A DNA stretch of 64,000 nucleotides from assembly GCA_028290305.1 (NCBI GenBank), contig JAQGKC010000318.1, forward strand, positions 1 through 64,000, given 5' to 3'. Of the stretch, positions 43,365-53,848 are shown piece after piece. Within the stretch, counting starts at the first letter, position 1. Every line of letters starts with the position of its first letter. The notes beneath the pieces were generated by a model. That model saw nothing but the letters and a program-made list of their open reading frames with translations, did no database searches and was not told where the DNA came from. Made by a program: the position numbers and the translations under genes. The stretch is from Bradyrhizobium sp. (GTDB lineage Bacteria; Pseudomonadota; Alphaproteobacteria; Rhizobiales; Xanthobacteraceae).

Positions 43365-44558
43365 ATGAACATCGTGACGGAAGCCAATATCTCGGGCAGG
43401 GTGCTTACCGAGAAGCCGCGTGCGCGTCCGGTCCGGATGATACGCTGGTTCGTCATCGTCGGGCTGTTGCTGGCGCTGCTAGTGGGTGCGCTGGTCGGAT
43501 TCAACGCATTCCGCAGCCACATGATCGCGCAGTTCTTCGCCAACAATAGGCCGCCGCCGACGCCGGTTAGCATTTCCGAGGCCAAGTCCGAGGTCATTCC
43601 GAACCTGCTGACGGCGGTCGGCGATCTCGCCGCCGTGCATCAGGTGAACGTCACCTCGGATGTCAGCGGCCGCATCACCGACATCATGTTTACCGCCGGC
43701 GCCACCGTGAAAGCGGGAAGTCCGCTGGTGCAATTGTTCGACGCTCCCGATCAGGGCGATCTCGCGAGCTTCAAGGCGCAGGCCGTTGTGGGGCAGTTGT
43801 CGCTGGATCGCGCCAAGCAGCTTGCCGCGCGTCAGTTTGGCCCGCAGGCGACGGTCGATTCAGCGCAGGCGGCGTATGACCAGGCCAACGCAGGCATCGC
43901 CAAGACCCAGGCGCTCATTTCGCAGAAGCTTGTGCGCGCGCCATTCGACGGCGTGCTCGGCGTCCGTCACGTCGAGGTCGGCCAGTTCCTGACCGCGGGC
44001 ACGATGATCGTGACGCTGACGGACCTGTCGACGATCTATGCCAATTTCACGACGACCGAAAAGCAAAGCGCGACACTCAAGGACGGACAGACTGTCCGCG
44101 TCGTGGTCGACGCCTATCCGGGCAAGGTTTTCGAAGGCAAGATCACCACCGTCGAGCCGCAGATCAACACTGATACGCGAAACATCCGCGTTCAGGCCAC
44201 GATCGACAATCCGGATCAGGTGCTGAAGCCTGGTATGTTCGTGACCACGACGGTGGTATTGCCGGACAAGCCGCCGGTTGTCACCGTTCCGGAAACGGCT
44301 GTCGACTATACGCTCTACGGCGATTCGATTTTCGTCATCACTGAGAAGAAAGAGGACGATGGCAAGACCAGCCTGTCCGCCGTTCGCACTTTCGTGCGGA
44401 CCGGCGACCGGATCAACGGACGAGCCGAAATCCTCAGTGGGTTGAAGCCCGGCGATCGCGTGGTCGCGGTAGGCCAGCTCAAGCTGCAATCGGGAGCGGC
44501 CGTGGTCATTTCACCCGAAGGGCCTCCGCCGATTCCAGCCAATCCGCCGCGTTACTGA
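43365..44558 (+). CDS. RND efflux membrane fusion (periplasmic adaptor) protein
   Basis: A 397-residue adaptor anchored by a membrane segment at about 25-50 (WFVIVGLLLALLVGALVG). The lipoyl halves and hairpin are visible: TSDVSGRITDIMFTAGATVKAGSPLVQLF and KLVRAPFDGVLGVRHVEVGQFL, followed by the beta-barrel and membrane-proximal domains (VTVPETAVDY). It would link the inner-membrane pump to an outer-membrane channel. It starts 1 base after the repressor's stop and ends 17 bases before the pump gene. Confidence 0.92.
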   Translation: MNIVTEANISGRVLTEKPRARPVRMIRWFVIVGLLLALLVGALVGFNAFRSHMIAQFFANNRPPPTPVSISEAKSEVIPNLLTAVGDLAAVHQVNVTSDVSGRITDIMFTAGATVKAGSPLVQLFDAPDQGDLASFKAQAVVGQLSLDRAKQLAARQFGPQATVDSAQAAYDQANAGIAKTQALISQKLVRAPFDGVLGVRHVEVGQFLTAGTMIVTLTDLSTIYANFTTTEKQSATLKDGQTVRVVVDAYPGKVFEGKITTVEPQINTDTRNIRVQATIDNPDQVLKPGMFVTTTVVLPDKPPVVTVPETAVDYTLYGDSIFVITEKKEDDGKTSLSAVRTFVRTGDRINGRAEILSGLKPGDRVVAVGQLKLQSGAAVVISPEGPPPIPANPPRY

Positions 44559-44575
44559 GATCGGAGCGCATCGCG

Positions 44576-47500
44576 ATGGTCTGGACCGACATTTTCATCA
44601 AGCGGCCGGTGTTGGCGCTGGTTGTGAGCCTGCTGATTCTTCTGATCGGGTTCAAGGCCGCGACCAGTCTGCCGATCCGGCAGTATCCGAAACTGTCGAA
44701 TACGGTCGTCAACGTCACCACCGTCTATCCCGGTGCGTCGGCTGATCTGATCCAGGGGTTCATTACAACGCCGATCGAGCAGGCCGTCGCGTCCGCCGAG
44801 GGCGTCGACTACATGACGTCGTCTTCGGTGCTGGGGACCAGCACCATCCAGGTCTACATCAAGCTGAATTTCGACCCGAACCAGGCGTTGACCGAGGTCC
44901 TCGCCAAGGTGAATTCGGTCAAATATCTGATTCCAAAGGAATCGAACGATCCGGTCGTGACCAAGACCACCGGCCAGACCACAGCCGTGATGTATCTCGG
45001 CTTCTCCAGCGAAGTGCTGTCGGGATCGGCGATCTCAGACTATCTGACGCGCGTGGTCCAGCCGGTGCTTTCCACCGTCGATGGCGTTGCTTCCGCTGAC
45101 ATTCTGGGCGGCCAGACCTTCGCGATGCGGCTATGGCTCGATCCCGTCCGCATGGCAGGCCGCAGCGTTTCGCCCGCCGACGTCTCCGTCGCGATCGCCG
45201 CCAACAATTTTCAGGCAGCCGCGGGCCAGGCCAAGGGGTATTTCATCGTCTCCAACGTGTCGACCAACACCGATCTGACCAATCTCGATCAGTTCAAGCG
45301 CATGATCGTCAAATCCAAGGACGGTGGTTTTGTGCGGATGGAGGACATCGCCACGGTCGAACTCGCGGCGCAAAGTACCGACGCTAGTGTCGCCTTCAAC
45401 GGCGAGCATGCGATTTTTATTGGCGTGCAGGCGACGCCGCAAGGCAACCCGCTGACCCTTGTCCAGGGCGTCCGCGCGCTGTTTCCGGAGCTTGAACGCA
45501 ATCTGCCGCCGTCGATGAAAATGAAGGTGGCCTACGATTCGACCGCCTTCATTCAATCGTCGATCAACGAGGTCGAGAAAACCCTGGGCGAGGCGATCAT
45601 CATCGTCGTCGTGGTCATCTTCCTGTTCCTCGCATCGCTCCGCTCGGTGATCATCCCGGTGGTGACCATTCCGTTGTCGCTGATCGGCGTCTGCAGCCTG
45701 ATGCTGATCATGGGATTCAGCATCAACCTGCTGACGCTGTTGGCGATGGTGTTGGCGATCGGGCTCGTCGTTGATGATGCCATCGTGGTGGTGGAAAATA
45801 TCCATCGGCATCTGGAGGAAGGTAAACCTCCGGTGCAGGCTTCCCTGCAGGGCGCACGCGAGATCGTCGGTCCCGTCATCTCCATGACGATCACGCTGGC
45901 CGCGGTGTACGCCCCGATCGGCTTCCTCGGCGGCCTTACCGGTGCGCTGTTTCGCGAATTCGCGTTTACGCTGGCCGGCTCGGTTATCGTTTCGGGCGTA
46001 ATCGCGCTGACACTGTCGCCGATGATGTGCTCGATTTTCCTTAAAAACGCCGAGGAGGGACGATTTGCAAAGATCGTCAACAAGGTTTTCGGATCGATCA
46101 CGCGCTGGTACGGCCGGCAGCTCGATCGGTCGCTCGACTATCGTCCGATCACGGCGCTGTTCGCTCTGACCATCCTCGGGCTGGTCGGCTTCCTCTACAT
46201 GCACACGTCAAAGGAACTCGCGCCGGAAGAAGATCAGGGCATCGTGTTCGCGGTGACCAAGGCGCCGAAATACGCCAACATCGATTATGCGGACTATTAT
46301 GGCGAAAAGCTCGACAAGGCATTCGCCGGCTTTCCGGAAACCGATCTTCGCTTCGTTCTGAATGGCATCAACGGTCCGCAGGGCGGTATCGCCGGCATGC
46401 TGCTCAAGCCGTGGGATGACCGCAAGCGCTCGTCGATCGCGCTTAAGCCGTTGGTCCAGGCGCAGCTCAGCAAGATCGAGGGCGTCAATGCCTTTGCGTT
46501 CAACCTGCCGCCATTGCCCGGCGGTCCCGGCGGATTGCCCGTACAGTTGGTGATCAGCTCGACCAATGGATTTCAGTCGGTTTACGAGGAAATGCTGAAG
46601 CTGAAGGACGCCGCGCGCAAAAGCGGGCTGTTCATTGTCTCGGACAGCGATCTCGACTTCAACCAGCCGGTGGTACGGGTCAAGATCGACCGCACCAAGG
46701 CGAGCGATCTCGGCATCACCATGCAGAGCATCGGCAATACGCTCGCGACCTTGCTCGGCGGAAACTACGTCAATCGGTTTAACCTTGAGGGACGATCGTA
46801 TCAGGTCATTCCGCAAGTGCCGCGCGACCAGCGGCTGTCGCCCGAGGCGCTCGGCGCTTATTATGTGCCGACGACGACGGGCCAGCAGGTGCCGCTGTCG
46901 ACGCTGGTATCGATCGAAACTGCGACCGATCCCAACGCGCTGACGCATTACAATCAGTTGAACTCCGCCACCTTCCAGGCCGTGCCGATGCCCGGCGTGA
47001 CCGTCGGACAGGCGGTGGACTTCCTCGAGAGTGCGGCCAAGAAGTTGCCGGCTGGCTTCAGCCACGACTATCTCGCGGATTCCAGGCAATACGTGCAGGA
47101 AGGAAACCAGCTCGCAGTCACCTTCGGCTTCGCGCTGATCATCATCTTCCTGGTGCTGGCGGCGCACTTCGAGAGCCTGCGCGATCCGCTGGTGATCATG
47201 ATCAGCGTGCCGATGGCGATCGTCGGTGCATTGCTGCCGTTGTTCTTCGGCGCGGCCACGATGAACATCTACACCCAGGTCGGCTTGCTCACGCTGGTCG
47301 GGCTGATTAGCAAGCATGGCATCCTGATGGTCGAATTCGCCAACGAGTTGCAGCTCAATGAGGGTCTTGACCGGCGCTCGGCGATCGAGATGGCCGCACG
47401 CGTCCGGCTTCGCCCGATCCTGATGACGACCGCGGCGATGGTCACCGGTTTGATTCCGCTGCTGACGGCGAGCGGAGCAGGTGCGGCAAGCCGCTTCTCG

Positions 47501-47671
47501 ATCGGGCTTGTCGTCGTTGCCGGCATGTCGATCGGCACTCTGTTCACGCTGTTCGTGCTGCCCGCGGTCTATGTGGCGATCGCCACCGATCACCGGGCGG
47601 GTGCTGAATCCAAGCGGGCCAAGGAGATCGCGGATTTTGATATGGATCCGAAGGCACTCAAGGCGACCTGA
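44576..47671 (+). CDS. RND-family multidrug efflux pump, inner-membrane subunit
   Basis: A 1031-residue proton-driven pump of the AcrB/MexF type with twelve membrane segments and two large periplasmic loops. The proton-relay pair DD lies in GLVVDDAIVVVENIHRHLEEG on TM4; the second half mirrors it with GLISKHGILMVEFANE. Length is normal and no lesion is seen. It exports drugs or metabolites with the adaptor encoded upstream. No TolC-like outer-membrane factor is in the window. Confidence 0.95.
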   Translation: MVWTDIFIKRPVLALVVSLLILLIGFKAATSLPIRQYPKLSNTVVNVTTVYPGASADLIQGFITTPIEQAVASAEGVDYMTSSSVLGTSTIQVYIKLNFDPNQALTEVLAKVNSVKYLIPKESNDPVVTKTTGQTTAVMYLGFSSEVLSGSAISDYLTRVVQPVLSTVDGVASADILGGQTFAMRLWLDPVRMAGRSVSPADVSVAIAANNFQAAAGQAKGYFIVSNVSTNTDLTNLDQFKRMIVKSKDGGFVRMEDIATVELAAQSTDASVAFNGEHAIFIGVQATPQGNPLTLVQGVRALFPELERNLPPSMKMKVAYDSTAFIQSSINEVEKTLGEAIIIVVVVIFLFLASLRSVIIPVVTIPLSLIGVCSLMLIMGFSINLLTLLAMVLAIGLVVDDAIVVVENIHRHLEEGKPPVQASLQGAREIVGPVISMTITLAAVYAPIGFLGGLTGALFREFAFTLAGSVIVSGVIALTLSPMMCSIFLKNAEEGRFAKIVNKVFGSITRWYGRQLDRSLDYRPITALFALTILGLVGFLYMHTSKELAPEEDQGIVFAVTKAPKYANIDYADYYGEKLDKAFAGFPETDLRFVLNGINGPQGGIAGMLLKPWDDRKRSSIALKPLVQAQLSKIEGVNAFAFNLPPLPGGPGGLPVQLVISSTNGFQSVYEEMLKLKDAARKSGLFIVSDSDLDFNQPVVRVKIDRTKASDLGITMQSIGNTLATLLGGNYVNRFNLEGRSYQVIPQVPRDQRLSPEALGAYYVPTTTGQQVPLSTLVSIETATDPNALTHYNQLNSATFQAVPMPGVTVGQAVDFLESAAKKLPAGFSHDYLADSRQYVQEGNQLAVTFGFALIIIFLVLAAHFESLRDPLVIMISVPMAIVGALLPLFFGAATMNIYTQVGLLTLVGLISKHGILMVEFANELQLNEGLDRRSAIEMAARVRLRPILMTTAAMVTGLIPLLTASGAGAASRFSIGLVVVAGMSIGTLFTLFVLPAVYVAIATDHRAGAESKRAKEIADFDMDPKALKAT

Positions 47672-47799
47672 GTATTGACCCGGTGCGGCCCAGCGCGATC
47701 ACAGTGTTGATCGTCGTTATCGCTTTCGCATGGTGACGTGATATATCCTGCCCTGACGGGCGCCACCCTCTTGCAGGCGTCCAAAAACAGGATGCCGTG

Positions 47800-48783
47800 A
47801 TGAAGCGACGCGAGTTCTTCACATTTCTCGGTGGGGCGGCACTGGTTGTCCCGCGGGTGGCATAGGCCCAGACACCGGACAGAATCTATCATCTCGGGAC
47901 GCTTCATCCGGCATTGCCTCTGACCGAGGGCAGTCCGTTCGGAAAAATTATTGTAAAGGCGCTGGCTGAACACGGTTACATCCTCGGTCAAAACCTGACA
48001 TTCGATGCCCGCGGCGCTGTTGGCGATATCGCGAAGCTCCCCGCGTTGCTGCAGGAACTCAAAGCCCGCGACGTCGATGCTATCATCGTTGTCGGCTATC
48101 CGGCTGCGCTGGCCGCGAAGTCGTCGGGAATTCCAATTGTGGGCGCCAATGGTCTTGGCGACCCGATCGAAACCGGGATGATCGAGAGTCTGGCGCATCC
48201 GGGAGGCAACATCACCGGTATTTCGGATGTTGCAACGACATTGACCACCAAGCGTCTGTCGCTGTTGAAGGAGCTGTCGCCAAAACTCCAGAAGGTGGCG
48301 ATGCTCTGGAACAAGGATGATCTCGGCATGACACTTCGTTACCAAGCGTCAGCGAAGGTTGCGCAAGCGATCGGAATCACGGTTCAGGCCCTCGGCGTTC
48401 GCGAGCCGGACGATTTCAACGAAGCGTTCTCGGCGATGAATGATGATATGCCGGACGGGATACTGATGGTCGCGGATGCGCTCACCACCCTCAACCGTAA
48501 ACGTGTCTTCGAATTTGCCGCCACCAAGCGATTGCCGGCGATCTATGAATATGACTTTCTGGTCCGCGACGGTGGCCTGATGTCATATGGGCCGGATCTG
48601 ACGGAGTCGTTTGAACGCGCGGCGGCATTGGTCGACCGCATCTTCAGGGGCGCCAAGCCCGCCGACCTGCCGTTCGAGCAGCCGACGCGCTATCCGTTCG
48701 TGATCAATCTGAAAACCGCCAAGGGCATCAACCTTGATATCCCGCCGACCCTGCTCGCCCTCGCTGACGAGGTGATCGAGTAA
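47800..48783 (+). pseudogene. ABC transporter substrate-binding protein gene interrupted by an amber codon
   Basis: From ATG 47800 the first 21 codons give a signal peptide starting MKRREFFTFLGGAALVV, then TAG at 47863-47865, and the same frame continues AQTPDRIYHLG to TAA at 48783 without other faults. The downstream part (about 306 codons) matches TrpX/DUF534-like binding proteins, with IPIVGANGLGDPIETGMIESLAHPGGNITGIS. The stop sits at the signal-peptide junction, where related genes have a residue such as Trp or Gln. Translation restarting later would give a protein without export signal. So it is a recent pseudogene, a sequencing error, or read-through. Confidence 0.8.
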
Positions 48784-48838
48784 TCCTCCCGCACTGCGGC
48801 AAGAGACAACCCCTCATGTTCTTGCTAAAATAGGCGGA

Positions 48839-51430
48839 ATGAGCATTTCCCTCCACCCCGACACGCCCCAGGGCCGAACGCTGCCGGCATCGCCGGTGGC
48901 GGGCGCGGCGCCGGAAACCAGACCTGCGGCCAAGAAAGTCCGCAGCCGCCTGTTCACCAAATATGTCGCGCTGTTCGTCGCCGTGGTCGGTGTCGCGCTG
49001 CTGTCGAACGGGATTTTCGAGGTTTTCTTCTATTATCGCGAGCACAAGGCGGCCCTGATCCGCATTCAGCACGAACAGGCCGAGGCGGCGGCGGCGAAAA
49101 TCGGCCAGTTCATCAAGGAAATCGAAAGCCAGCTTGGTTGGACCACCCAGTTGCCCTGGTCCGCAGGCTCGATCGAGCAGCGCCGGTTCGATGCGCTGCG
49201 GCTGTTGCGGCAGGTGCCGGCCATCACCGAACTGGCGCAGGTCGATTCCACCGGCAAGGAGCGGTTGCGGGTCTCCCGGCTCGCCATGGACGTCGTGGAT
49301 AGCGGCCTCGACCTCTCCCAGGATCCGAAATTCACCGAAGCCGTCGCCCACAAGGTCTATTACGGGCCGGTCTATTTCCGCCGTGAATCCGAGCCCTACA
49401 TGACGCTGTCGCTGGCGGGCACCCGCAAGGATGCCGGCGTCAGCATTGCCGAGGTCAACCTGAAGCTGATCTGGGACGTGGTGTCACAGATCAAGGTTGG
49501 CGAGCGCGGCCATGCCTATGTCGTCGGCGCGCAGGGCCGCCTGATCGCGCATCCGGATATCAGCCTGGTGCTGCGTAACACCGATATGTCGAAGCTGCTG
49601 CAGGTGCAGGCGGCGCAGGCCGGAAGTGCAGCCGTCAACGCCGAGGAATTGCAGGGAACGAAGAATATCCAGGGGCAGGAAGTTCTGACGGCGTCCGCGC
49701 CGATCGCGCCGCTGGGCTGGACGATGTTCGTCGAGCTTCCGGTCCAGGAAGCCTACGCCTCCCTGTACCAGGCGTTGCAGCGCCTTGCCATCGTGCTATT
49801 GGGCGCGTCGATCTTCGCGGTGCTCGCGGGGATATTCCTGGCCCGGCGCATGGTCGGCCCGATCCAGGCCTTGCGCGCAGGCGCCGAGCGCATCGGCGGT
49901 GGCGATTTCAACCAGCGCATTTCGATCAAGACCGGTGACGAACTCGAAGGGCTCGCCGACCAGTTCAACGACATGGGCGGCCGGCTGCAGGAGTCCTACA
50001 CCGACCTGGAGAAGAAGGTCGAACAGCGAACGGCTGAATTGACCGAAACGTTACAGCAGCAGACCGCGACCGCCGAGGTTCTCAAGGTCATCAGCCGCTC
50101 GGCGTTCGATTTGCAAGCCGTGCTCGATACGCTGGTGGAGTCGGCGGCGCGCCTGTGCGAGGCGGATATGGCCGCGATTACTCGCCAAAAAGGCGATGTC
50201 TATTATCGCGCAGGTTCATACGGCTTTACGCCCCAGTTCATGGATTACGCAAAGGACCTTCCGGTCCGGCCGGAACGCGCGACAATTACAGGACGGACCT
50301 TGCTCGAGGGCAAGTTGATCCACGTGCCGGATGTGCATGCCGATAGCGACTATGCTTTTTCGGAAGGCCAGAAACTGAGCGGCGACCCCCGTACATTTCT
50401 CGGGGTACCCCTTCTGCGCGGAGGCAATCCGGTCGGCGCCCTTGTGCTGGCGCGCCGAACCGTGCGGCCCTTCAGTAAAAAGCAAATCGAGCTGGTCACG
50501 ACGTTCGCAGACCAAGCCGTCATCGCCATCGAGAACGTGCGATTGTTCGATGAGGTTCAGGAACGAACCAGGGAATTGTCGTTGTCGATCGACGAGTTGC
50601 GCACTGCGCAGGACCGCCTGGTGCAGACCGAGAAGCTCGCTTCGCTGGGCCAGCTCACCGCAGGCATCGCCCATGAAATCAAGAATCCGCTCAATTTCGT
50701 CAACAATTTCTCGGCGCTCTCGGCCGAACTGATCGACGAACTCAATGATGTGCTCAAGCCGGCTGCGCTCGACGACAAGACGCGGGAAGAGATCGACGAA
50801 CTGACGCATATGTTGAAAAGCAATCTCGAAAAAGTGGTGCAGCACGGCAAGCGCGCCGACTCGATTGTCAAGAACATGCTGCTGCATTCGCGCGAAGGAT
50901 CTGGCGAGCACCGGCCCGTCGACATCAATGCGATCGTCGAGGAAAGCCTCAATCTCGCCTATCACGGCGCCCGGGCCGAGAAATCCGGCTTCAATATCAC
51001 GCTGAAACGTGATTTCGACCCCGCCGCCGGCATGATCGACCTTTACCCGCAGGAGATCACGCGGGTGTTTCTCAATCTGATTGGAAATGGTTTTTACGCT
51101 GCCACCAAGCGCAAGGAGGCGGGCGACGAGACCTTCGAACCGACATTGACCGCGACCACCAAAAGCCTCGGCAATAGTGTGGAAATCCGGATTCGCGACA
51201 ACGGCGCCGGCATCCCCCTGGAAGTGAAGGAGAAAATGTTCAATCCCTTCTTCACCACCAAACCGGCGGGAGAGGGCACCGGTCTTGGCCTGTCGATGAG
51301 CCACGACATCGTGGTGAAACAACACGGCGGCAAGATCGACGTTGATACCGAGCCGGGCGTATTTACTGAATTCATTATTACGCTGCCGCGTACAGCGGCG
51401 GCGCAAGGAAATGCTGGAGGCACGAATTGA
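48839..51430 (+). CDS. Membrane sensor histidine kinase (double-Cache-like sensor, HAMP, GAF, HisKA, HATPase)
   Basis: An 863-residue kinase. A membrane segment (about 40-67) is followed by a periplasmic Cache-like sensor (about 70-310), a second membrane segment ([17 protein letters not shown]), HAMP ([20 protein letters not shown]), a GAF domain (about 420-570), and the kinase core with phospho-acceptor H612 ([12 protein letters not shown]), N box and DNGAGIP / [14 protein letters not shown]-lid motifs. It would sense a small molecule outside and pass phosphate to the receiver proteins that follow. The next gene's TTG overlaps its stop. The broken binding-protein gene upstream may once have been part of the sensing unit. 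Confidence 0.92.
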   Translation: MSISLHPDTPQGRTLPASPVAGAAPETRPAAKKVRSRLFTKYVALFVAVVGVALLSNGIFEVFFYYREHKAALIRIQHEQAEAAAAKIGQFIKEIESQLGWTTQLPWSAGSIEQRRFDALRLLRQVPAITELAQVDSTGKERLRVSRLAMDVVDSGLDLSQDPKFTEAVAHKVYYGPVYFRRESEPYMTLSLAGTRKDAGVSIAEVNLKLIWDVVSQIKVGERGHAYVVGAQGRLIAHPDISLVLRNTDMSKLLQVQAAQAGSAAVNAEELQGTKNIQGQEVLTASAPIAPLGWTMFVELPVQEAYASLYQALQRLAIVLLGASIFAVLAGIFLARRMVGPIQALRAGAERIGGGDFNQRISIKTGDELEGLADQFNDMGGRLQESYTDLEKKVEQRTAELTETLQQQTATAEVLKVISRSAFDLQAVLDTLVESAARLCEADMAAITRQKGDVYYRAGSYGFTPQFMDYAKDLPVRPERATITGRTLLEGKLIHVPDVHADSDYAFSEGQKLSGDPRTFLGVPLLRGGNPVGALVLARRTVRPFSKKQIELVTTFADQAVIAIENVRLFDEVQERTRELSLSIDELRTAQDRLVQTEKLASLGQLTAGIAHEIKNPLNFVNNFSALSAELIDELNDVLKPAALDDKTREEIDELTHMLKSNLEKVVQHGKRADSIVKNMLLHSREGSGEHRPVDINAIVEESLNLAYHGARAEKSGFNITLKRDFDPAAGMIDLYPQEITRVFLNLIGNGFYAATKRKEAGDETFEPTLTATTKSLGNSVEIRIRDNGAGIPLEVKEKMFNPFFTTKPAGEGTGLGLSMSHDIVVKQHGGKIDVDTEPGVFTEFIITLPRTAAAQGNAGGTN

Positions 51431-51816
51431 GCGTTTACATACTCGTCGTCGATGACGAGCCCGACGTCGAAGCCCTGTTTCGACAACAGTTCCGGCGCGA
51501 TCTGCGCTCCGGACGTTTCACCATGGAATTTGCCCCGTCGGCGGCCGCGGCATTGGCGCGGGCCGCCAACGTCGCTGATCCCTCGCTGATCCTGATCCTG
51601 TCGGACATCAACATGCCCGGCATGAGCGGGCTCGAAATGTTACCCAGAGTTCGCGCGGAGCGACCCGATGTTCCCGTCATCATGATCACCGCCTATGGCG
51701 ACGTGGAAACACGACGCAAGGCGATCGAGCGCGGCGCGGTGGGTTTGCTGACGAAACCGATCGATTTCGCGCTGCTGCGCCACGAAATCGATACCCGTCT
51801 CGGGCAGGCCGCATGA
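51427..51816 (+). CDS. Single-domain response regulator receiver
   Basis: A 129-residue receiver with acidic pocket D9-D10, phospho-acceptor D60 ([11 protein letters not shown]), the T/Y switch in ITAYGD and conserved K110 (LLTKPIDF). It starts at TTG 51427, overlapping the kinase stop, and its own stop overlaps the next ATG, so kinase, receiver and receiver-cyclase form one coupled block. With no output domain it may act as phosphate relay or sink. Confidence 0.93.
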   Translation: MSVYILVVDDEPDVEALFRQQFRRDLRSGRFTMEFAPSAAAALARAANVADPSLILILSDINMPGMSGLEMLPRVRAERPDVPVIMITAYGDVETRRKAIERGAVGLLTKPIDFALLRHEIDTRLGQAA

Positions 51817-53062
51817 CCGCAACCATCCTCGTCGTCGACGACGAGCCCGATCTCGAGGCTTTGGTCCTGCAGAAATTCCGCAGGCAAATTCGCGACGGCG
51901 CGGTGTCATTCCTGTTCGCCCATGACGGCATCGAGGCGCTGCAGTCGATCGAGGATCATCCGCATGTCGACATGGTGGTTTCCGACATCAATATGCCGCG
52001 GATGGACGGCCTGTCGCTGTTGCAGAAGCTGCAGGAGGCCGAAGACAAGAAATCGACCATCATCGTTTCCGCGTATGGAGACATGAGCAACATCCGCACC
52101 GCGATGAATCGGGCGCGTTCGATTTCCTGACCAAGCCGATTGATTTCGGTGATCTCGAACTGACCATCGACAAGACCATCCGCCATGTCGAGACCATGCG
52201 CGACGCGCGCCGCCGCCAGGCCGAGGCCGAGCGCGCCTACGCGTCGCTTTCGCGATATTTTTCGCCGCAGATCGCCTCCCGGCTTGCAGTCGTCGGCGAC
52301 GGCGATGGTATGGAAGTGCACCGCCGCGAGGTCGCGACCATCTTCACCGACATCACCAGTTTCACGTCGCTGGTGGAGAATACCGCGCCGGAAGTGCTGG
52401 GCGCGCTGCTCAACGAATATATGGGCGGAATGACCGACATTGTCTTCGCGCACGAAGGCACGGTCGCGAAGATCATCGGTGATGCGATCCAGATTCTCTT
52501 CAATGCTCCCGGGGACCAGCCGGATTATGCGACACGCGCGATCGCCTGCGCGCATGACCTCGATGTCTGGGCCGAAGGTTTTCGTGAGCGCTGGAAGTCC
52601 GAGGGCGTGAATTTCGGCGCAACCCGGATCGGCGTTCACGCCGGTCCGGCGCTGGTCGGCAATTTCGGCGGCAGCCGTTTCTTCGATTACACCGCCTATG
52701 GCGACACCATCAACACTGCCGCGCGGCTCGAGGCCGCCAACAAGTTTCTCGGCACCCGCATCTGTGTCAGCGCGGTCGTTGCCGATAGCACTGAAAATTT
52801 TCAGGGGCGACCGGTCGGCGATCTAATGCTGCGCGGGCGCAGCGAACCGTTGCGTGCTTACGAACCGCTGGTGGCGGCAACGTTCGAGGAACCGGCGACG
52901 ACGCAATATTCGGAGGCCTTTGCTAAGCTGGAAGCCGGAGACGCCGCGGCGATGCCGGCCTTTGCCGCGCTGGTCGGGTCACATGCCGACGATGCCCTCG
53001 CTGGTTTTCACCTGAGACGGTTGCTCAACGGCGCCAAGGGCGTCCGTATGCAACTGGAATAA
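51813..53062 (+). pseudogene. Receiver-class III adenylate/guanylate cyclase, broken by a one-base frameshift
   Basis: ATG 51813 opens a receiver domain (D9-D10, D58 in VSDINMPRMDG, SAYGD) that stops early at 52130. Re-reading base 52112 (a -1 shift, as if one G were lost from the GGG at 52111-52113) continues GAFDFLTKPIDFGDLEL, exactly the missing receiver end with its conserved lysine, and runs through a helical linker into a class III cyclase domain with metal sites IFTDITSF and KIIGDAIQILF, ending at 53062. An independent start at ATG 52196 would give the cyclase alone. Normal product: phosphorylation-controlled cAMP or cGMP synthesis. Sequencing error is a real possibility. Confidence 0.85.
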
Positions 53063-53086
53063 GAAGAACAACAAGGAAAGCTAGAC

Positions 53087-53830
53087 ATGACGCAGGATTT
53101 TCCGGCCGGCAACTATCGCTTCATCCCGGCGGTGTTTCAATATTCAAGCGGCGCCGCGGCCGATTCAGGCTTCGAGATCGAGCGCGTGCGCTTCGACAGG
53201 CTGCTGCCGCTGGCCGAGGGTTTCGCTGCGGTCGCGAAATATATTCAGGCGGCCGGGCGGCCGCTGACGTCGTTCTGCGCCTGCGAGCTGCGCTCGCCGG
53301 CGGCATTTACGGAAGACGGATTTCGGGCCTTCAATCAGCACTACGTCAAGACGCTCGCGGAATGGGGCCTGTTCGACGGCACTACCAATCCAGTGGCGCG
53401 CAGCAACGTCTGCCCTGAGATCGATCCTCCGGCCGAGCCGTCATTTTATGCATTCTCCTTTACGCGCCCGAGCCAACATAGGACGCCGACATTCGTTATC
53501 GCCGGCGGAGCGGAAACGCGCGGTGGGAGCGGGAGCTATCCCGAACGTATTGTGCGCTATCGCGATCTCAGTCCGGAAGGGTTGAAAGAGAAAGTACAGT
53601 GCACCGTCGGGCAAATGGAAGACCGCCTTCGCACGTTTGGTTTCGGCTGGAAGGACACCACGGCCGCGCAGGCCTATTCCATCCGCGACTTTCATCCTGT
53701 CATCGTTGACGAACTGGTCCGCCACGGCGCCATGCGTTCGGGCCTGACCTGGCATTTTGCTCGTCCGCCGGTGATCGACCTCGAATACGAAATGGATTGC
53801 CGCCGCGTGACACGCGAAACGGTGATCTGA
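53087..53830 (+). CDS. Hypothetical protein, possibly CnbZ-like 2-aminomuconate deaminase
   Basis: A 247-residue cytoplasmic protein without signal peptide or membrane segment. Notable stretches are GNYRFIPAVFQYSSG, SFCACELRSPAAFTEDGFRAFNQHYV and NPVARSNVCPEIDPPAEPSFYAFSF. I believe they match proteins annotated as 2-amino-5-chloromuconate deaminase CnbZ, of which the central part resembles RidA-type folds, but this is from memory and weak. It lies 24 bases after the cyclase gene on the same strand; no other nitroaromatic or aminophenol genes are here. The next gene converges with it. Confidence 0.5.
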   Translation: MTQDFPAGNYRFIPAVFQYSSGAAADSGFEIERVRFDRLLPLAEGFAAVAKYIQAAGRPLTSFCACELRSPAAFTEDGFRAFNQHYVKTLAEWGLFDGTTNPVARSNVCPEIDPPAEPSFYAFSFTRPSQHRTPTFVIAGGAETRGGSGSYPERIVRYRDLSPEGLKEKVQCTVGQMEDRLRTFGFGWKDTTAAQAYSIRDFHPVIVDELVRHGAMRSGLTWHFARPPVIDLEYEMDCRRVTRETVI

Positions 53831-53848
53831 GGGGATTCAGCCCGGCCG

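Noticed and set aside
42644..47671. Efflux operon as a complete tripartite pump
   Set aside because: No outer-membrane factor gene follows; only repressor, adaptor and pump are present, so the third part must be encoded elsewhere.
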